NCBI RefSeq assembly: GCF_003057885.1
Contig: NZ_QAGK01000002.1
Coordinates: 310,001-374,000 of the forward strand
Source: Oceaniglobus ichthyenteri
GTDB taxonomy: Bacteria; Pseudomonadota; Alphaproteobacteria; Rhodobacterales; Rhodobacteraceae
DNA: 64,000 nucleotides
Direction of reading: 5' to 3'
Under the pieces are notes generated by a model. That model was not told the origin of the DNA, ran no database searches, and saw only the letters and a program-made list of their open reading frames with translations. The position numbers and the translations under genes were made by a program. Shown one piece after another: positions 37,245 to 46,523 of the stretch (positions are counted from its first letter, which is position 1; the number at the start of each line of letters is the position of its first letter).

Positions 37245-39005
37245 ATGCCAAAACTTCGCAACAGCCAAGCGTCACGCGCCCTGATGGGCCGGTTGTGGCA
37301 TGAATACGTGGCCCGCCATTGGCCCACCATCGCGCTGGCGCTGACCCTGATGGTGATCGAAGGCTCTACCGTTGGATTGCTCAGCTATATGTTGCAGCCG
37401 ATGTTTGATCTGGTGTTCGTCGATGGCAATGTTCAGGCGATGTGGTGGGTTGGCTTTGCCATTCTGGCGCTGTTTCTGGTGCGCGCCTTTACCGGCGTGT
37501 TTCAACGGGTGTTGATGGTCAAGGTCGCGCAACTGTCCAGCACGGCCATGCAGGTGGATCTGTTGGGCCATATGATGACGCTCGACACCCCCTATTTTCA
37601 AAACAATTCCCCCGGCGCCCTGATCGAACGGGTGCAGGGCGACACCCTGGCGGTGCAAAACGTCTGGCAGGTGCTGATTCAGGGGGTGGGCCGTGATATT
37701 GTGGCGCTGACATCGCTGTTCATGGTGGCGCTTTGGGTGGATTGGGTTTGGACAGTGACCGCGCTGATCGGCGTGCCGCTGTTGATCCTGCCCTCGGTTG
37801 CGCTGCAACGCTATGTGCGGCGCAAAACCGGGCAGATGCGCGATGCGGCCACCAACCGCTCTACCCGGCTCGACGAGATTTTTCATGGGATCCGCGAGGT
37901 GAAATTGAACGGGATGGAGGCCTATCAACTGGGCCGGTTCCGCCGGGTGGTCGATGACATCGTCACCGTGAACGTGAAAACCACCGCCGGGCAATCCATG
38001 TTGCCCGGTCTGATCGATATCATGACCGGCGTTGGTTTTTTTGGCGTGCTGATCCTGGGCGGGCGCGAAATTATCGAAGGCGACAAGACGGTGGGCGAAT
38101 TCATGTCGTTTTTCACCGCGATGGCCTTGGCCTTCCAACCCTTGCGCCGGCTTGGATCACTGGCCGGGATTTTCCAGATCGCCGCCGCGTCGTTAGAGCG
38201 GTTATATGCGATTTTTGATATGCGGCCCGGCATCACATCGCCTGCGGCACCCGCCACCGTGGCCGCCGCACAGGCCGATGTCGTGCTGCGCGATGTCAAC
38301 TTTTCCTATGACGACACGCTGGTTTTGAACGGGCTGAGTTTCACCGCACCCGCAGGCAAGACCACCGCATTGGTCGGTGCATCGGGGGCCGGAAAAAGCA
38401 CCGTTTTTAATGTGTTGACACGTCTGATCGAGCCGCAATCAGGCCAGGTGTGTCTGGGCGACGTGCCGGTTGGCGCACTGAACCTGGCCACATTGCGCGG
38501 GCTGTTTTCAACGGTAACACAGGATGCGCTGTTGTTTGATGAAACCTTGCGTGAAAACATCCTTTTGGGGCGCACGGATGTGGATGAGGCCCGGTTGGCA
38601 GAGGTATTGGATGCGGCCCATGTCGCCGATTTTCTGCCAAACCTGCCCCAAGGGTTGGACAGCCCCGCAGGGCCGCGGGGATCAAACCTTTCGGGGGGGC
38701 AACGGCAACGGGTGGCAATTGCCCGCGCCCTGTTGCGCGACACGCCGATCCTGTTGCTGGATGAGGCAACATCGGCCCTTGATGCCCAATCCGAAGCGGT
38801 GATTCAAGGCGCGCTGGAGCGGTTGAGCCAGGGGCGCACCACCTTGGTGATCGCCCATCGTCTGGCCACCATTCGCAACGCCGATCTGATCGTGGTGATG
38901 GATCGTGGCCAAGTGGTGGAACAGGGCAGCCATGATGAATTGCTGGCCCAGGGCGGCGTTTATGCCCGGCTGCACCGGCTTCAGTTTGACAAGAAACACA
39001 GTTAG
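37245..39005 (+). CDS. MsbA-like ABC exporter, fused membrane and ATPase domains
   Basis: A 586-residue half-transporter that works as a homodimer. Six membrane segments (about residues 20-310) are followed by an ATPase domain with Walker A 'ALVGASGAGKSTVFNVLTRL', Q-loop 'STVTQDALLFDETLRENI', signature 'NLSGGQRQRVAIARALL', Walker B 'ILLLDEATSALDAQ' and the H-loop 'VIAHRLATI'. It resembles MsbA/LmrA lipid or drug exporters. AAAGGA precedes the ATG. The 3' end overlaps the convergent glycosyltransferase by 4 bases. Lipid A flipping is plausible but unproven. Confidence 0.9.
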   Translation: MPKLRNSQASRALMGRLWHEYVARHWPTIALALTLMVIEGSTVGLLSYMLQPMFDLVFVDGNVQAMWWVGFAILALFLVRAFTGVFQRVLMVKVAQLSSTAMQVDLLGHMMTLDTPYFQNNSPGALIERVQGDTLAVQNVWQVLIQGVGRDIVALTSLFMVALWVDWVWTVTALIGVPLLILPSVALQRYVRRKTGQMRDAATNRSTRLDEIFHGIREVKLNGMEAYQLGRFRRVVDDIVTVNVKTTAGQSMLPGLIDIMTGVGFFGVLILGGREIIEGDKTVGEFMSFFTAMALAFQPLRRLGSLAGIFQIAAASLERLYAIFDMRPGITSPAAPATVAAAQADVVLRDVNFSYDDTLVLNGLSFTAPAGKTTALVGASGAGKSTVFNVLTRLIEPQSGQVCLGDVPVGALNLATLRGLFSTVTQDALLFDETLRENILLGRTDVDEARLAEVLDAAHVADFLPNLPQGLDSPAGPRGSNLSGGQRQRVAIARALLRDTPILLLDEATSALDAQSEAVIQGALERLSQGRTTLVIAHRLATIRNADLIVVMDRGQVVEQGSHDELLAQGGVYARLHRLQFDKKHS

Positions 39006-39685
39006 GGTTTGCGATAATCCTGCGCCAATCTTTCCGGCGATACCCCGGCGAGATAACGACACAATGTCAATAGGTTGCGCGCGCCCCGGCGTACCCAACC
39101 GCCGGTTTCGTACCGTTCGGCACTGGTATGGATTGGGGCGTTCAACCCGCGCAATCGCCCCCGCAGCGCCCGCGCCAGCGCCACATCCTCCATCAACGGC
39201 TGGGGTGGCACGCCGCCCACTTCGTGCAATGTCGCCCGCGCAACCAACAGCCCCTGATCGCCATACGGCAGCCCAAGGCGCGAGCGCAGATTGGCCCAGC
39301 CCGCCACAAGACGCGGCGCCACACCCTGCGCCCGGAATGACAGGTGAAACCACCCCGCCGCCTGCGGATGGGCGGCCATATGTGCCTCGGCCGCCTCAAC
39401 CCACCCTGCCCCCGGCCATGAATCGGCATGCAGGATCAACACCCAAGGCGTTTGCGCCGCTGCGACCCCGCTCGCGATCTGGCCACCCCGCCCCGGCGGG
39501 CCGGTCACAATCACCGCGCCCAACCGTTCTGCGACAACGACCGTGTCATCGGTTGACCCGCCATCAGACACCACCAGCCCACGGATCAAACCCGCCGCAA
39601 CACCGGGCATCAGGGCACGCGCACACTCGGCCAATGCGGGCGCGGCATTCAGGGTGGGAATCACGATGGTGAGGGGGGCCGACAT
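39002..39685 (-). CDS. Family 2 glycosyltransferase, TIGR04283 type
   Basis: A 227-residue soluble glycosyltransferase 2-fold enzyme. The nucleotide-sugar site is 'TIVIPTLNAAPALAECARAL', the metal region 'VVSDGGSTDDTVVVAERLGA', and 'GRGGQIASGVAAAQTPWVLILHADSWPGAGW' contains the HAD variant of the DXD motif. The 'GLPYGDQGLLVARATLHEVGGVPPQPLMEDVALARAL' stretch is typical of the TIGR04283 subfamily. The product is unknown; it is encoded against an ABC exporter, overlapping it by 4 bases. Confidence 0.87.
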   Translation of the reverse strand: MSAPLTIVIPTLNAAPALAECARALMPGVAAGLIRGLVVSDGGSTDDTVVVAERLGAVIVTGPPGRGGQIASGVAAAQTPWVLILHADSWPGAGWVEAAEAHMAAHPQAAGWFHLSFRAQGVAPRLVAGWANLRSRLGLPYGDQGLLVARATLHEVGGVPPQPLMEDVALARALRGRLRGLNAPIHTSAERYETGGWVRRGARNLLTLCRYLAGVSPERLAQDYRKP

Positions 39686-39745
39686 ATCAAGCCATGGTCA
39701 TTGCAACTGTCCCTGCCTATATACCGCAAAACGGAGGGCGAATAG

Positions 39746-40504
39746 ATGAGCGATGATCCAAGGCGCATTCTGGCGATTTCGGGCGATGAGGCCCATGATT
39801 TTCTGCAAGGGCTGGTCAGCAATGATGTGCCGCGTGATCCCGGCGTGTTGCGATACGCCGCGCTGTTGACGCCGCAGGGTAAATACCTGTGCGATTTCTT
39901 CATGTTCGTACAGGAAGGCACGCTGCACATTGATGCCCCCGCCGCCCTGTTTGATGATCTTGCGCGCCGGTTGATGATGTATCGGTTGCGCCGCAAGATT
40001 GGCCTGGATGAAATTGACCTGCCTGTTGCCCGTGGCACCGGGCCTGCGCCCGATGGCGCCCTGACGGACCCACGCCATCCGGCCCTTGGCTGGCGCGGCT
40101 ATGGCCCCGGGTTCAGCAGTGATGACACCGATTACGACGCCCTGCGCGTTGCCCATTGCATTCCCGCCGCCGGGATCGAACTTATTGCGAATGACACCTA
40201 TCTGCTTGAGGCCGGGTTTGAACGGCTGAATGGCATCGATTTTCGCAAAGGTTGCTATGTGGGTCAGGAGATAAACGCCCGCATGAAACACAAGACCTCG
40301 CTGAAAAAGGGTCTGACCACGGTGGCGATCACCGGCGCGGCCCCTGTCGGAACACCAATCACCCGCGAAGGCAAACCCGCAGGCACGTTATTCACCCAAT
40401 CGGGCGATCGTGCGATTGCCTATCTCAGATTTGATCGCGCCACGGGCGATTTGCACGCCGATCAGGCCACGCTGATCTGGGATGGAGAACCGCCCGCCAT
40501 CTGA
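39746..40504 (+). CDS. ygfZ: YgfZ/CAF17 family folate-binding iron-sulfur protein
   Basis: A 252-residue tetrahydrofolate-dependent protein related to GcvT that helps maturation or repair of iron-sulfur enzymes. The diagnostic motif 'KGCYVGQE' with its conserved Cys is present near residue 170, preceded by 'GIDFRKG'. The N-terminal 'GDEAHDFLQGLVSNDV' is also typical. AACGGAGGGCGA ribosome region precedes the ATG. Confidence 0.92.
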   Translation: MSDDPRRILAISGDEAHDFLQGLVSNDVPRDPGVLRYAALLTPQGKYLCDFFMFVQEGTLHIDAPAALFDDLARRLMMYRLRRKIGLDEIDLPVARGTGPAPDGALTDPRHPALGWRGYGPGFSSDDTDYDALRVAHCIPAAGIELIANDTYLLEAGFERLNGIDFRKGCYVGQEINARMKHKTSLKKGLTTVAITGAAPVGTPITREGKPAGTLFTQSGDRAIAYLRFDRATGDLHADQATLIWDGEPPAI

Positions 40505-40732
40505 CACATTAATCCCCCGGGAATGTGCGAATGAAGTCCAACACCCGCCAAAATTAAGCCTAATTTTCCGATCATTTTATGTGTTGACCACGTCAGTCAA
40601 ACACCTTCGCAGGCCGCTGTGCTGCAAAGTGACCGATCCGGTTATCAATGATGCACCCCAAGCGGTGATTGGAAAACAAGACGCACCGTTCGCATCGCAT
40701 TTTGGCGCATTTATAAAGGGCGAGCACTTAAA

Positions 40733-42034
40733 ATGGCGAAAAAAGTAGGCACAGTTCTTAACGATAAAATCTTCGGAACCAACTTCAATGACTTTCTTGT
40801 CGGCCTGGACGGCAACGATACGATCTATGGCAAGCACGGAAACGACATTCTGGTTGGCGGCGAAGGCGATGATCACCTGTATGGCGGATCGGGCCATAAC
40901 ACGCTGCACGGTGGCGCTGGCAACGATTACATGACCGCCGGCATGGGCAACGATGTGATGAACGGCGGTGACGGCAATGATCTGATCAAAGCCTCGGGCG
41001 GGAACAACCGCGTTTCCGGTGGCCGCGGCGATGACAGAATTTATGCGCTTTCGGGCAATGACACGATTTCCGGTGGCTATGGCGATGATTACATCTCGGC
41101 CGGCAACGGCAACAACCGCGTTGCAGGCGGCAGCGGCAATGACACCATGTTTTCTGGTAGTGGGTCAGACAAGATGTACGGCGGATCGGGCCACGATTTC
41201 ATCAATTCAGGTTCGGGCAATGACATTGTCGCCGGCGGGTCAGGAAACGACACCATATTCGGCGGCAGCGGCGATGACCGGCTTGATGCCGGATCGGGTG
41301 ACGACAAGGTTTATGGATCTTATGGCAAAGACACCATCAATGGTGGCGGCGGCGACGATGAAATCTATGGCGGCACCAATCACGACCGTATCACCGGTGG
41401 CGATGGCAATGATTTCATCGACGGCGGATCAGGCAACGATTGGATCGCTGCGGGCAGCGGCAATGATTTTGTCTATGGCGGTTCTGGTAATGACACGGTT
41501 TATGCCGGGTCTGGCAATGACACCGTGAATGGCGGCTATGGAAATGACATCCTGAGCGGCAGCAAGGGCAACGACGTGATCAATGGCGGTCATGGCCACG
41601 ACAAGATCAACGGCGGGCAGAACAACGATACAATCAACGGCGGAGATGGGAACGACACCATCGACGGCGGCGCAGACCGTGATGTTATTATCGGCGGCCT
41701 GGGCAATGACATCCTGGAAGGTGGCCGCGATGCCGACACGTTCGTGTTCTTTGTCAGCGAGGATTATGGCGGAAATTACCGCAGCCATGACACGATCACC
41801 GATTTCGATGTCGACGAAGATATCCTGCGCTTTGAATGGGATGGCGGCTGGGAAGGCGACGTGACCATGGACACGATCCTGTCCGAATTCACAGTCTACG
41901 AGGCCGATGGCAACACCGTCATCGTCTATGACGCAGGGGCCGATCCGATGGTGTTGGGCAACCTTAGTCAAAGCGTAACGCTGGAAGATATCGAAATTGC
42001 GGACCTTACGATCGATCACTTCGAATTCGTCTGA
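40733..42034 (+). CDS. RTX (hemolysin-type calcium-binding repeat) protein
   Basis: A 433-residue protein made almost wholly of RTX nonapeptides. From residue 15 to 338 I count 36 nine-residue units of the form GGxGxDxhx without a break (units such as GGSGNDTIF and AGSGNDTVN), which fold with calcium into a parallel beta-roll. The remaining 95 residues ('SHDTITDFDVDEDILRF...LTIDHFEFV') look like the C-terminal type I secretion signal of serralysin-like proteins. No enzymatic domain is visible, so it may be a structural, surface or matrix protein. No signal peptide, as expected. A TolC gene is 2.3 kb away; the ABC/MFP partners are not in the window. Confidence 0.9.
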   Translation: MAKKVGTVLNDKIFGTNFNDFLVGLDGNDTIYGKHGNDILVGGEGDDHLYGGSGHNTLHGGAGNDYMTAGMGNDVMNGGDGNDLIKASGGNNRVSGGRGDDRIYALSGNDTISGGYGDDYISAGNGNNRVAGGSGNDTMFSGSGSDKMYGGSGHDFINSGSGNDIVAGGSGNDTIFGGSGDDRLDAGSGDDKVYGSYGKDTINGGGGDDEIYGGTNHDRITGGDGNDFIDGGSGNDWIAAGSGNDFVYGGSGNDTVYAGSGNDTVNGGYGNDILSGSKGNDVINGGHGHDKINGGQNNDTINGGDGNDTIDGGADRDVIIGGLGNDILEGGRDADTFVFFVSEDYGGNYRSHDTITDFDVDEDILRFEWDGGWEGDVTMDTILSEFTVYEADGNTVIVYDAGADPMVLGNLSQSVTLEDIEIADLTIDHFEFV

Positions 42035-42056
42035 CCCAACAGCAATCAAAAACCAG

Positions 42057-42084
42057 AAAACCCGGCGCTTTGGCCGGGTTTTTT
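42057..42084 (+). terminator. Terminator of the RTX gene
   Basis: A perfect 10 bp stem (42057-42066 with 42073-42082) with a 6-base loop runs into six T at 42079-42084. It lies between the RTX gene and the convergent efp gene. Confidence 0.85.
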
Positions 42085-42100
42085 GTGTTTTGCCGATGGA

Positions 42101-42664
42101 TCAGGCGCGTTCGGCGTATTCCATGGTTTCGGTGTTCACGATGATATCTTCATCCTGACCCACGAAGGGCGGCACCATCACCTTGACCCCGTTATCCAGG
42201 ATAGCAGGCTTGAAACTGTTGGCGGCGGTCTGGCCTTTGACGACCGGTTCGGTTTCAACAACCTTGCAGGTCACCTTTTGCGGCAAGGTCGCATTCAGCG
42301 CCTCTTCGTCATAGAATTCGACCAGGATTGTCATGCCATCCTGCAAGAACGGGCGGCGTTCACCCAAAAGATCGGCGGGCAATTCGATTTGTTCGTATGT
42401 TTCGGCGTCCATAAACACCAACATGCCATCGGATTCATACAGAAATTGCTGATCTTTCTGCTCAAGACGCACTTTTTCAACCTTATCGGCGGAACGAAAC
42501 CGTTCATTAAGCTTTGAACCGTTACGAAGATTGCGAAGTTCGACCTGAGCAAAGGCGCCGCCCTTTCCGGGCTTTACATGGTCCACCTTCACGGCTGCCC
42601 AAAGGCCGCCGTTATGCTCCAGAACGTTTCCGGGGCGAATTTCGTTTCCGTTAATTTTGGGCAT
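42101..42664 (-). CDS. efp: Translation elongation factor P
   Basis: A 187-residue EF-P that helps the ribosome make polyproline peptide bonds. The N-terminal KOW-like domain '[46 protein letters not shown]' contains Lys34 at the site that is modified in many bacteria, and '[16 protein letters not shown]' and '[17 protein letters not shown]' mark the OB domains. The normal start is MPKINGN; the open frame to 42745 is not coding. No epmA/epmB-like gene is in the window. Confidence 0.96.
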   Translation of the reverse strand: MPKINGNEIRPGNVLEHNGGLWAAVKVDHVKPGKGGAFAQVELRNLRNGSKLNERFRSADKVEKVRLEQKDQQFLYESDGMLVFMDAETYEQIELPADLLGERRPFLQDGMTILVEFYDEEALNATLPQKVTCKVVETEPVVKGQTAANSFKPAILDNGVKVMVPPFVGQDEDIIVNTETMEYAERA

Positions 42665-42874
42665 TGAGGCAAAACCATGGCAAAAGGTTGATAGAAAGGT
42701 GGGAGGCACTATATCTTGAGTACGGTGTGCTGACAAGGCACCCAATTAGGGAGGAATTGTTCACGCTATGCACTGTACGCATAGGTGCCATTCCAAATGA
42801 GAGAGACAGAATCGGTCTGTTAGCGTCCATAAGGGCACCTAAGCCGAAAACACAAGTGCAAGAATGAGGACGGG

Positions 42875-43192
42875 ATGTCAGATTTCGTTGATGGAACAGC
42901 TTTTAATCACGAGCAGGGTAACCGGGCGCGCAAACTTTTTGCCGCAGTGGTGTTGGCCGCATTGGATGATGCAATTGCCGACGACAAGAAATATGGCAAT
43001 GGCCCCGAGCAGATCGCCCGTTGGGCGCGGTCGCGCGACGGGCGCGAAGTGTTGTCATGCGCGGGGATCGACCCGAACGAACGTGTCGTATCGGGCCTGA
43101 TGGATTTCGTATCCAAGGGTGTACGCACCTCGGTCGCACTATCGCGCGAAGAAAGCGAACGTCGCAACGCCGCGCAAGCAGAAGCCGCCTGA
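42875..43192 (+). CDS. Small conserved alphaproteobacterial protein, DUF6280-like
   Basis: A 105-residue soluble protein ('MSDFVDGTAFNHEQGNRARKLFAAVVLAALDDAI...') with a helical N-terminal half and a 'GPEQIARWARSRDGREVLSCAGIDPNERV' segment. I recall it as a conserved Rhodobacterales family (DUF6280) of unknown function. A GAGGACGGG region precedes the ATG, and a terminator lies 24 bases after the stop, so it is probably a monocistronic gene. Confidence 0.78.
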   Translation: MSDFVDGTAFNHEQGNRARKLFAAVVLAALDDAIADDKKYGNGPEQIARWARSRDGREVLSCAGIDPNERVVSGLMDFVSKGVRTSVALSREESERRNAAQAEAA

Positions 43193-43215
43193 TCCCACTG
43201 ATCCGGTTTGCAATG

Positions 43216-43241
43216 ACGCGCCCAAGTGTGGCGCGTTTTTT
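43216..43241 (+). terminator. Terminator after the DUF6280-like gene
   Basis: ACGCGCC (43216-43222) pairs with GGCGCGT (43230-43236), loop of 7, followed by a T-run to 43241. Confidence 0.8.
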
Positions 43242-43378
43242 GCGGTCTGAGGGGGCGGATTACACCGCTGATCAAAGCATCCAGGACCGAACGATCCCAG
43301 ACAGGGCAATGAGTGGCCATCGCGCCGCGTTCGCCGATTATGTCGTTTGATAACCGCGATACTGCCGATCAGGCAAAT

Positions 43379-44203
43379 CTATTCGAAATCTCTGATCGAA
43401 ATCGCGCGCATGATTTCGCGGCGTACCAATTTGCGTACGTTGCGGGTGATCCGTTCTCCCAGCGCGCCCTGAAGCTCATCGCGCACGATTTCGGCCACCA
43501 TGTCGCGCAGTGTCTCTTCATCAATGATCTTATCATCACTGGAAAACACAAATTCCTGCTCGGGCTTGGCAGTCGCTTCCTTGCGGTGATGTTCCGCTTC
43601 CAGAACCTGCACCGTATCTTCTGGCGTTGACCGGGCCGTTGAAACGGTCACGCTCTCGTCAGACCACATTTGCCCATGGGCCACGTGGGCCTCTTCCGGG
43701 GCTGTGGTGGCCCGGTCTTGTTTTTGTGCAGTTGCGTCCGGTGAAGGGGCTTTTGCAGCCTCCTGATCATCGCCGGCGCTGTCGGCCTCTTCCATCATTT
43801 CGCTGACCAGCACATCCAACCCGGACGTGTCGTCATTCGCCAGACCTTCGGTAGGTTGAAACAGCACTTTGGTCGGTCGATGTTGCGACGTGTCTTCGCT
43901 GCCATCGGGTTCATATTCGTTTGCCTGGGCGGTTACCGCGGCCTCAAGTTCGGCAATGCGCCGTTCAAGGGTCTGTGTGTAATCCTGTGCCAGATCTTTC
44001 AACTGTGCCGCGCTGACCAGTTCTGGGGTTGGCGGGATGCGCAAATCATCGGTCAGCACCAGCTTGTTATCCGACTTTCGCGGCGCGCCCCCCTGCCCTT
44101 GCGCATCAGGTTTGCGCCGCGCACGGGAGGTATCCACCGAAACCAATCGCCGGATCGAGGATAATACGTCTTCGATTTCCACATTCGTCACGGGGTCGGA
44201 CAT
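43379..44203 (-). CDS. PopZ-like (DUF2497-like) protein
   Basis: A 274-residue acidic protein with three parts. The N-terminus 'MSDPVTNVEIEDVLSSIRRLVSVD' is close to the PopZ N-terminal helix ('EEILASIRRIIS'). A long low-complexity linker is rich in Asp, Glu, Ala and Thr. The C-terminus 'EETLRDMVAEIVRDELQGALGERITRNVRKLVRREIMRAI' resembles the oligomerising PopZ C-terminal helices. PopZ builds a polar matrix that anchors ParB and signalling proteins. The match is by architecture and motifs, so a relative of unclear function remains possible. AGAGGC precedes the ATG. Confidence 0.65.
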   Translation of the reverse strand: MSDPVTNVEIEDVLSSIRRLVSVDTSRARRKPDAQGQGGAPRKSDNKLVLTDDLRIPPTPELVSAAQLKDLAQDYTQTLERRIAELEAAVTAQANEYEPDGSEDTSQHRPTKVLFQPTEGLANDDTSGLDVLVSEMMEEADSAGDDQEAAKAPSPDATAQKQDRATTAPEEAHVAHGQMWSDESVTVSTARSTPEDTVQVLEAEHHRKEATAKPEQEFVFSSDDKIIDEETLRDMVAEIVRDELQGALGERITRNVRKLVRREIMRAISIRDFE

Positions 44204-44320
44204 TGTTCTGCCTCTGCTGCTCCGGGTCCAAGTGTAAACCTTGTGGCCTGTTCGCACAACCGATTGAACAACCAAATGGTTTCGAAGCCGTTAGTCGGCT
44301 CAAAAACCAACCAGCTGCGC

Positions 44321-45700
44321 TTAGTTTTTGCCCAAAGACTTCAACACACGGTCCAGTTTTTCACCCTGCGGGCTGACAAACCGCGTCGGCGCGTCGCGCA
44401 CAGCGTTATAATACGCCGCCGGATCATATGTGACAATTCCCAAGCCCAGATGTTCAACCGTCAGCAGACCCATGGCCGACAACAAGCTGTACACCGACAA
44501 GACCCGGTCTGTTTCTGCCGTAATCTGGGCGGCCCGTGCATCCAACAGCTCTTGTTCGGCGTTCAGCACATCCAGAGTGGTGCGCGCGCCCAATGTTGCC
44601 TCTTCCTGCACCCCGCGAAATGCCACGGTCGAGGCGCGCACCTGCTCTTGGCTGGCTTGCAAGCTGGCCTGCGCGACGGCCAGAAAGGCCCAGGCATTGC
44701 CGACGTTCTGATCGACTGCATGGCGGGTTTGATGCAGGGTGGCCCGAACGCCATCGCGGCGAGCCTGGGCCTGACGCATCGCCGATGACAGCGCCCCGCC
44801 CTGATAAATTGTCCCCCCCAACCGAAGCCCAAGAGACGACGTATTGTTGAGGTCTTCATCGACCCCGATCTGCCCCTGCAGGGTCAACCTGGGTTTCATC
44901 GCCGATTCGGCGCGTGCAATGTTCAATTCAGCCACTGTGACCAACCGCATGGCGCGCCGAATCTCCGGATGAGTGCGACGGGCAACAGCTGTTGCATCGT
45001 CAAGGGTGCGCGCGGTCTTTGGCGGGGTTGGCGGCGCACTCAGATCACCGGGATACCGCCCCACGGCCAGACGATACGCCTCGCGCGCCTGGGCCAGATT
45101 GCCGATCGCGGCCGCAAGGCCCGCCTGTGACGCCGCCAGGCGCGATTCGGCGATGGCCACATCGGTGCGGGTCACTTCGCCCACTTCAAACCGATCCCGC
45201 GCGGCGCGCAATTCCTGTTGAATCAGGCGCACGTTGCTTTGCCGCAAATTGACCTGCGCCGAACTGTTGCGCACGCTTAAAAACGCATCGACGGCATTGA
45301 ACAACACCTGCATTTCAACGCCGATCAGCGCCTCACGCGTGGCCAGAACCGTTTCCTTGGCCGCCTCGATGGCCAATCGCGATGCCCCGAAATCAAACAA
45401 AAGCTGTTGCAGGGACAGGCTCAGGTTGCTGTTCAGCTGGCCCGATCCGGTGGTCCAGGAATAGTTATAGGTCGAGGTGCCCAGATACGAGATAACCGGG
45501 CGCAAGGTTGAAACCGCCTGCGCCACATCCTCGTCAGCGGCACGCAAGGTGGCGCGATTTTGTTCCAGCAGTCCGCTGTGGCGATAGGCGCCGATCAACG
45601 CATCGGTCAATGTCTCTGCACGCGATAACGTTGGCGCGAAAATACCCGTGGCAAGCACCGATAACGACACCAAGCCTGCTGCAATCCGATTCATTCTCAT
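44321..45700 (-). CDS. TolC family outer membrane channel protein
   Basis: A 459-residue outer membrane efflux protein, the exit duct for type I secretion and drug pumps. A signal peptide (about residues 1-29) is followed by two OEP repeats with long coiled helices ('LLEQNRATLRAADEDVAQAVSTLRPVISYLGTSTYNYS', 'RFEVGEVTRTDVAIAESRLAASQAGLAAA', and 'EEATLGARTTLDVLNAEQELLDARAAQITAETDRVLSVYSLLSAMG'), typical of TolC. Start ATG has AAGGGA 7 bases upstream; the frame open to 45886 is rejected. Likely co-transcribed with pcm (28 bp gap) and plausible partner for secretion of the nearby RTX protein. Confidence 0.93.
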   Translation of the reverse strand: MRMNRIAAGLVSLSVLATGIFAPTLSRAETLTDALIGAYRHSGLLEQNRATLRAADEDVAQAVSTLRPVISYLGTSTYNYSWTTGSGQLNSNLSLSLQQLLFDFGASRLAIEAAKETVLATREALIGVEMQVLFNAVDAFLSVRNSSAQVNLRQSNVRLIQQELRAARDRFEVGEVTRTDVAIAESRLAASQAGLAAAIGNLAQAREAYRLAVGRYPGDLSAPPTPPKTARTLDDATAVARRTHPEIRRAMRLVTVAELNIARAESAMKPRLTLQGQIGVDEDLNNTSSLGLRLGGTIYQGGALSSAMRQAQARRDGVRATLHQTRHAVDQNVGNAWAFLAVAQASLQASQEQVRASTVAFRGVQEEATLGARTTLDVLNAEQELLDARAAQITAETDRVLSVYSLLSAMGLLTVEHLGLGIVTYDPAAYYNAVRDAPTRFVSPQGEKLDRVLKSLGKN

Positions 45701-45728
45701 TTTGGCATCCCTTGCCCCAACGGCGTGT

Positions 45729-46382
45729 TTAAAGTTGAAAGGCCAGCGCCCGGTCAAATCCGGGCAAGACAGGCGCAGTGGCGTCAAAGGCATAACGCCA
45801 GGACATTTGCCCATCCACCTTATACCCAATCCGGCACACACCTGACGCCCCATCCTGAAACAGACAGGCAATGCGGCCCCCTTCATTCAGTTGCTCAAGA
45901 ATGGCCTGGGGCACCTGTTCAACCCCGCCCTGTATGATGATTGCATCATACGGTCCATGTTTTGGCGATCCGTCAATCAGTGGCCCTTCGATGACGGCAA
46001 CATTATCAGCACCCGCATCCGACAATGCGCCCGCAGCGTCCTGCGCCATGGAGGGGTCTTCCTCAATGGCAACCACCGCCTCGGCCAACCGCGACAAGAT
46101 TGCCGACGAATATCCATAGCCACAGCCAAGATCCAACACCAACTCGCCGGGATTCAGATCCAGCGCATCAAGCATTTTCGCCAGAATCCGCGGATCCAGA
46201 ATAACCCGGCCGCCCCCCACATCGATATGCTCACCGACATAGGCCGCCTCGCGTTTCGCGTTTGGCACGAATGCCTCACGTGGAACCGTCAACATCGCAT
46301 TGATGATCGGGAATTTCGTAACATCCGACGGACGGATTTGTGTATCAACCATCATGGTGCGGCGTCTGGTGAAATCGTTCAT
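45729..46382 (-). CDS. pcm: Protein-L-isoaspartate O-methyltransferase
   Basis: A 217-residue SAM-dependent methyltransferase that repairs isoaspartyl residues. Motif I is 'VLDLGCGYGYSSAILSRL', the substrate region 'MLTVPREAFVPNAKREAAYV', and the family-specific 'GGGRVILDPRILAKMLDAL' is present. In alphaproteobacteria a pcm-tolC pair is common, which fits the 28 bp gap to tolC. The N-terminus has 'MNDFTRRRTMMVDTQIRPSDV', also typical of the family. Confidence 0.93.
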   Translation of the reverse strand: MNDFTRRRTMMVDTQIRPSDVTKFPIINAMLTVPREAFVPNAKREAAYVGEHIDVGGGRVILDPRILAKMLDALDLNPGELVLDLGCGYGYSSAILSRLAEAVVAIEEDPSMAQDAAGALSDAGADNVAVIEGPLIDGSPKHGPYDAIIIQGGVEQVPQAILEQLNEGGRIACLFQDGASGVCRIGYKVDGQMSWRYAFDATAPVLPGFDRALAFQL

Positions 46383-46466
46383 GGACTAAACTCATCCGTT
46401 CGTTCTGGGTTGAACTTGGTTTGACACGATTTGTGGCACTGGGCAACAGGTTGCGCACACGCACCC

Positions 46467-46494
46467 TTGCAACGCGCCGCGCGCGTGATATAGA
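46467..46494 (+). promoter_or_regulatory. Promoter of tRNA-Cys
   Basis: TTGCAA (46467-46472) and TATAGA (46489-46494) are 16 bases apart, 29 bases before the tRNA. Confidence 0.55.
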
Positions 46495-46523
46495 GCGCAC
46501 TATAACCCGGACCCAGGGTCGTC

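Noticed and set aside
40551-40600. AAATTA/TAATTT dyad and TTGAC-N7-GTCAA upstream of the RTX gene as CtrA or FNR sites
   Set aside because: Neither spacing matches the known consensus (TTAA-N7-TTAA or TTGAT-N4-ATCAA), and they may be chance.
41019-41528. Long plus-strand frame (169 aa) inside the RTX gene
   Set aside because: It is a shadow produced by the regular repeats and has no independent ribosome site; composition is Met/Thr/Ala rich.
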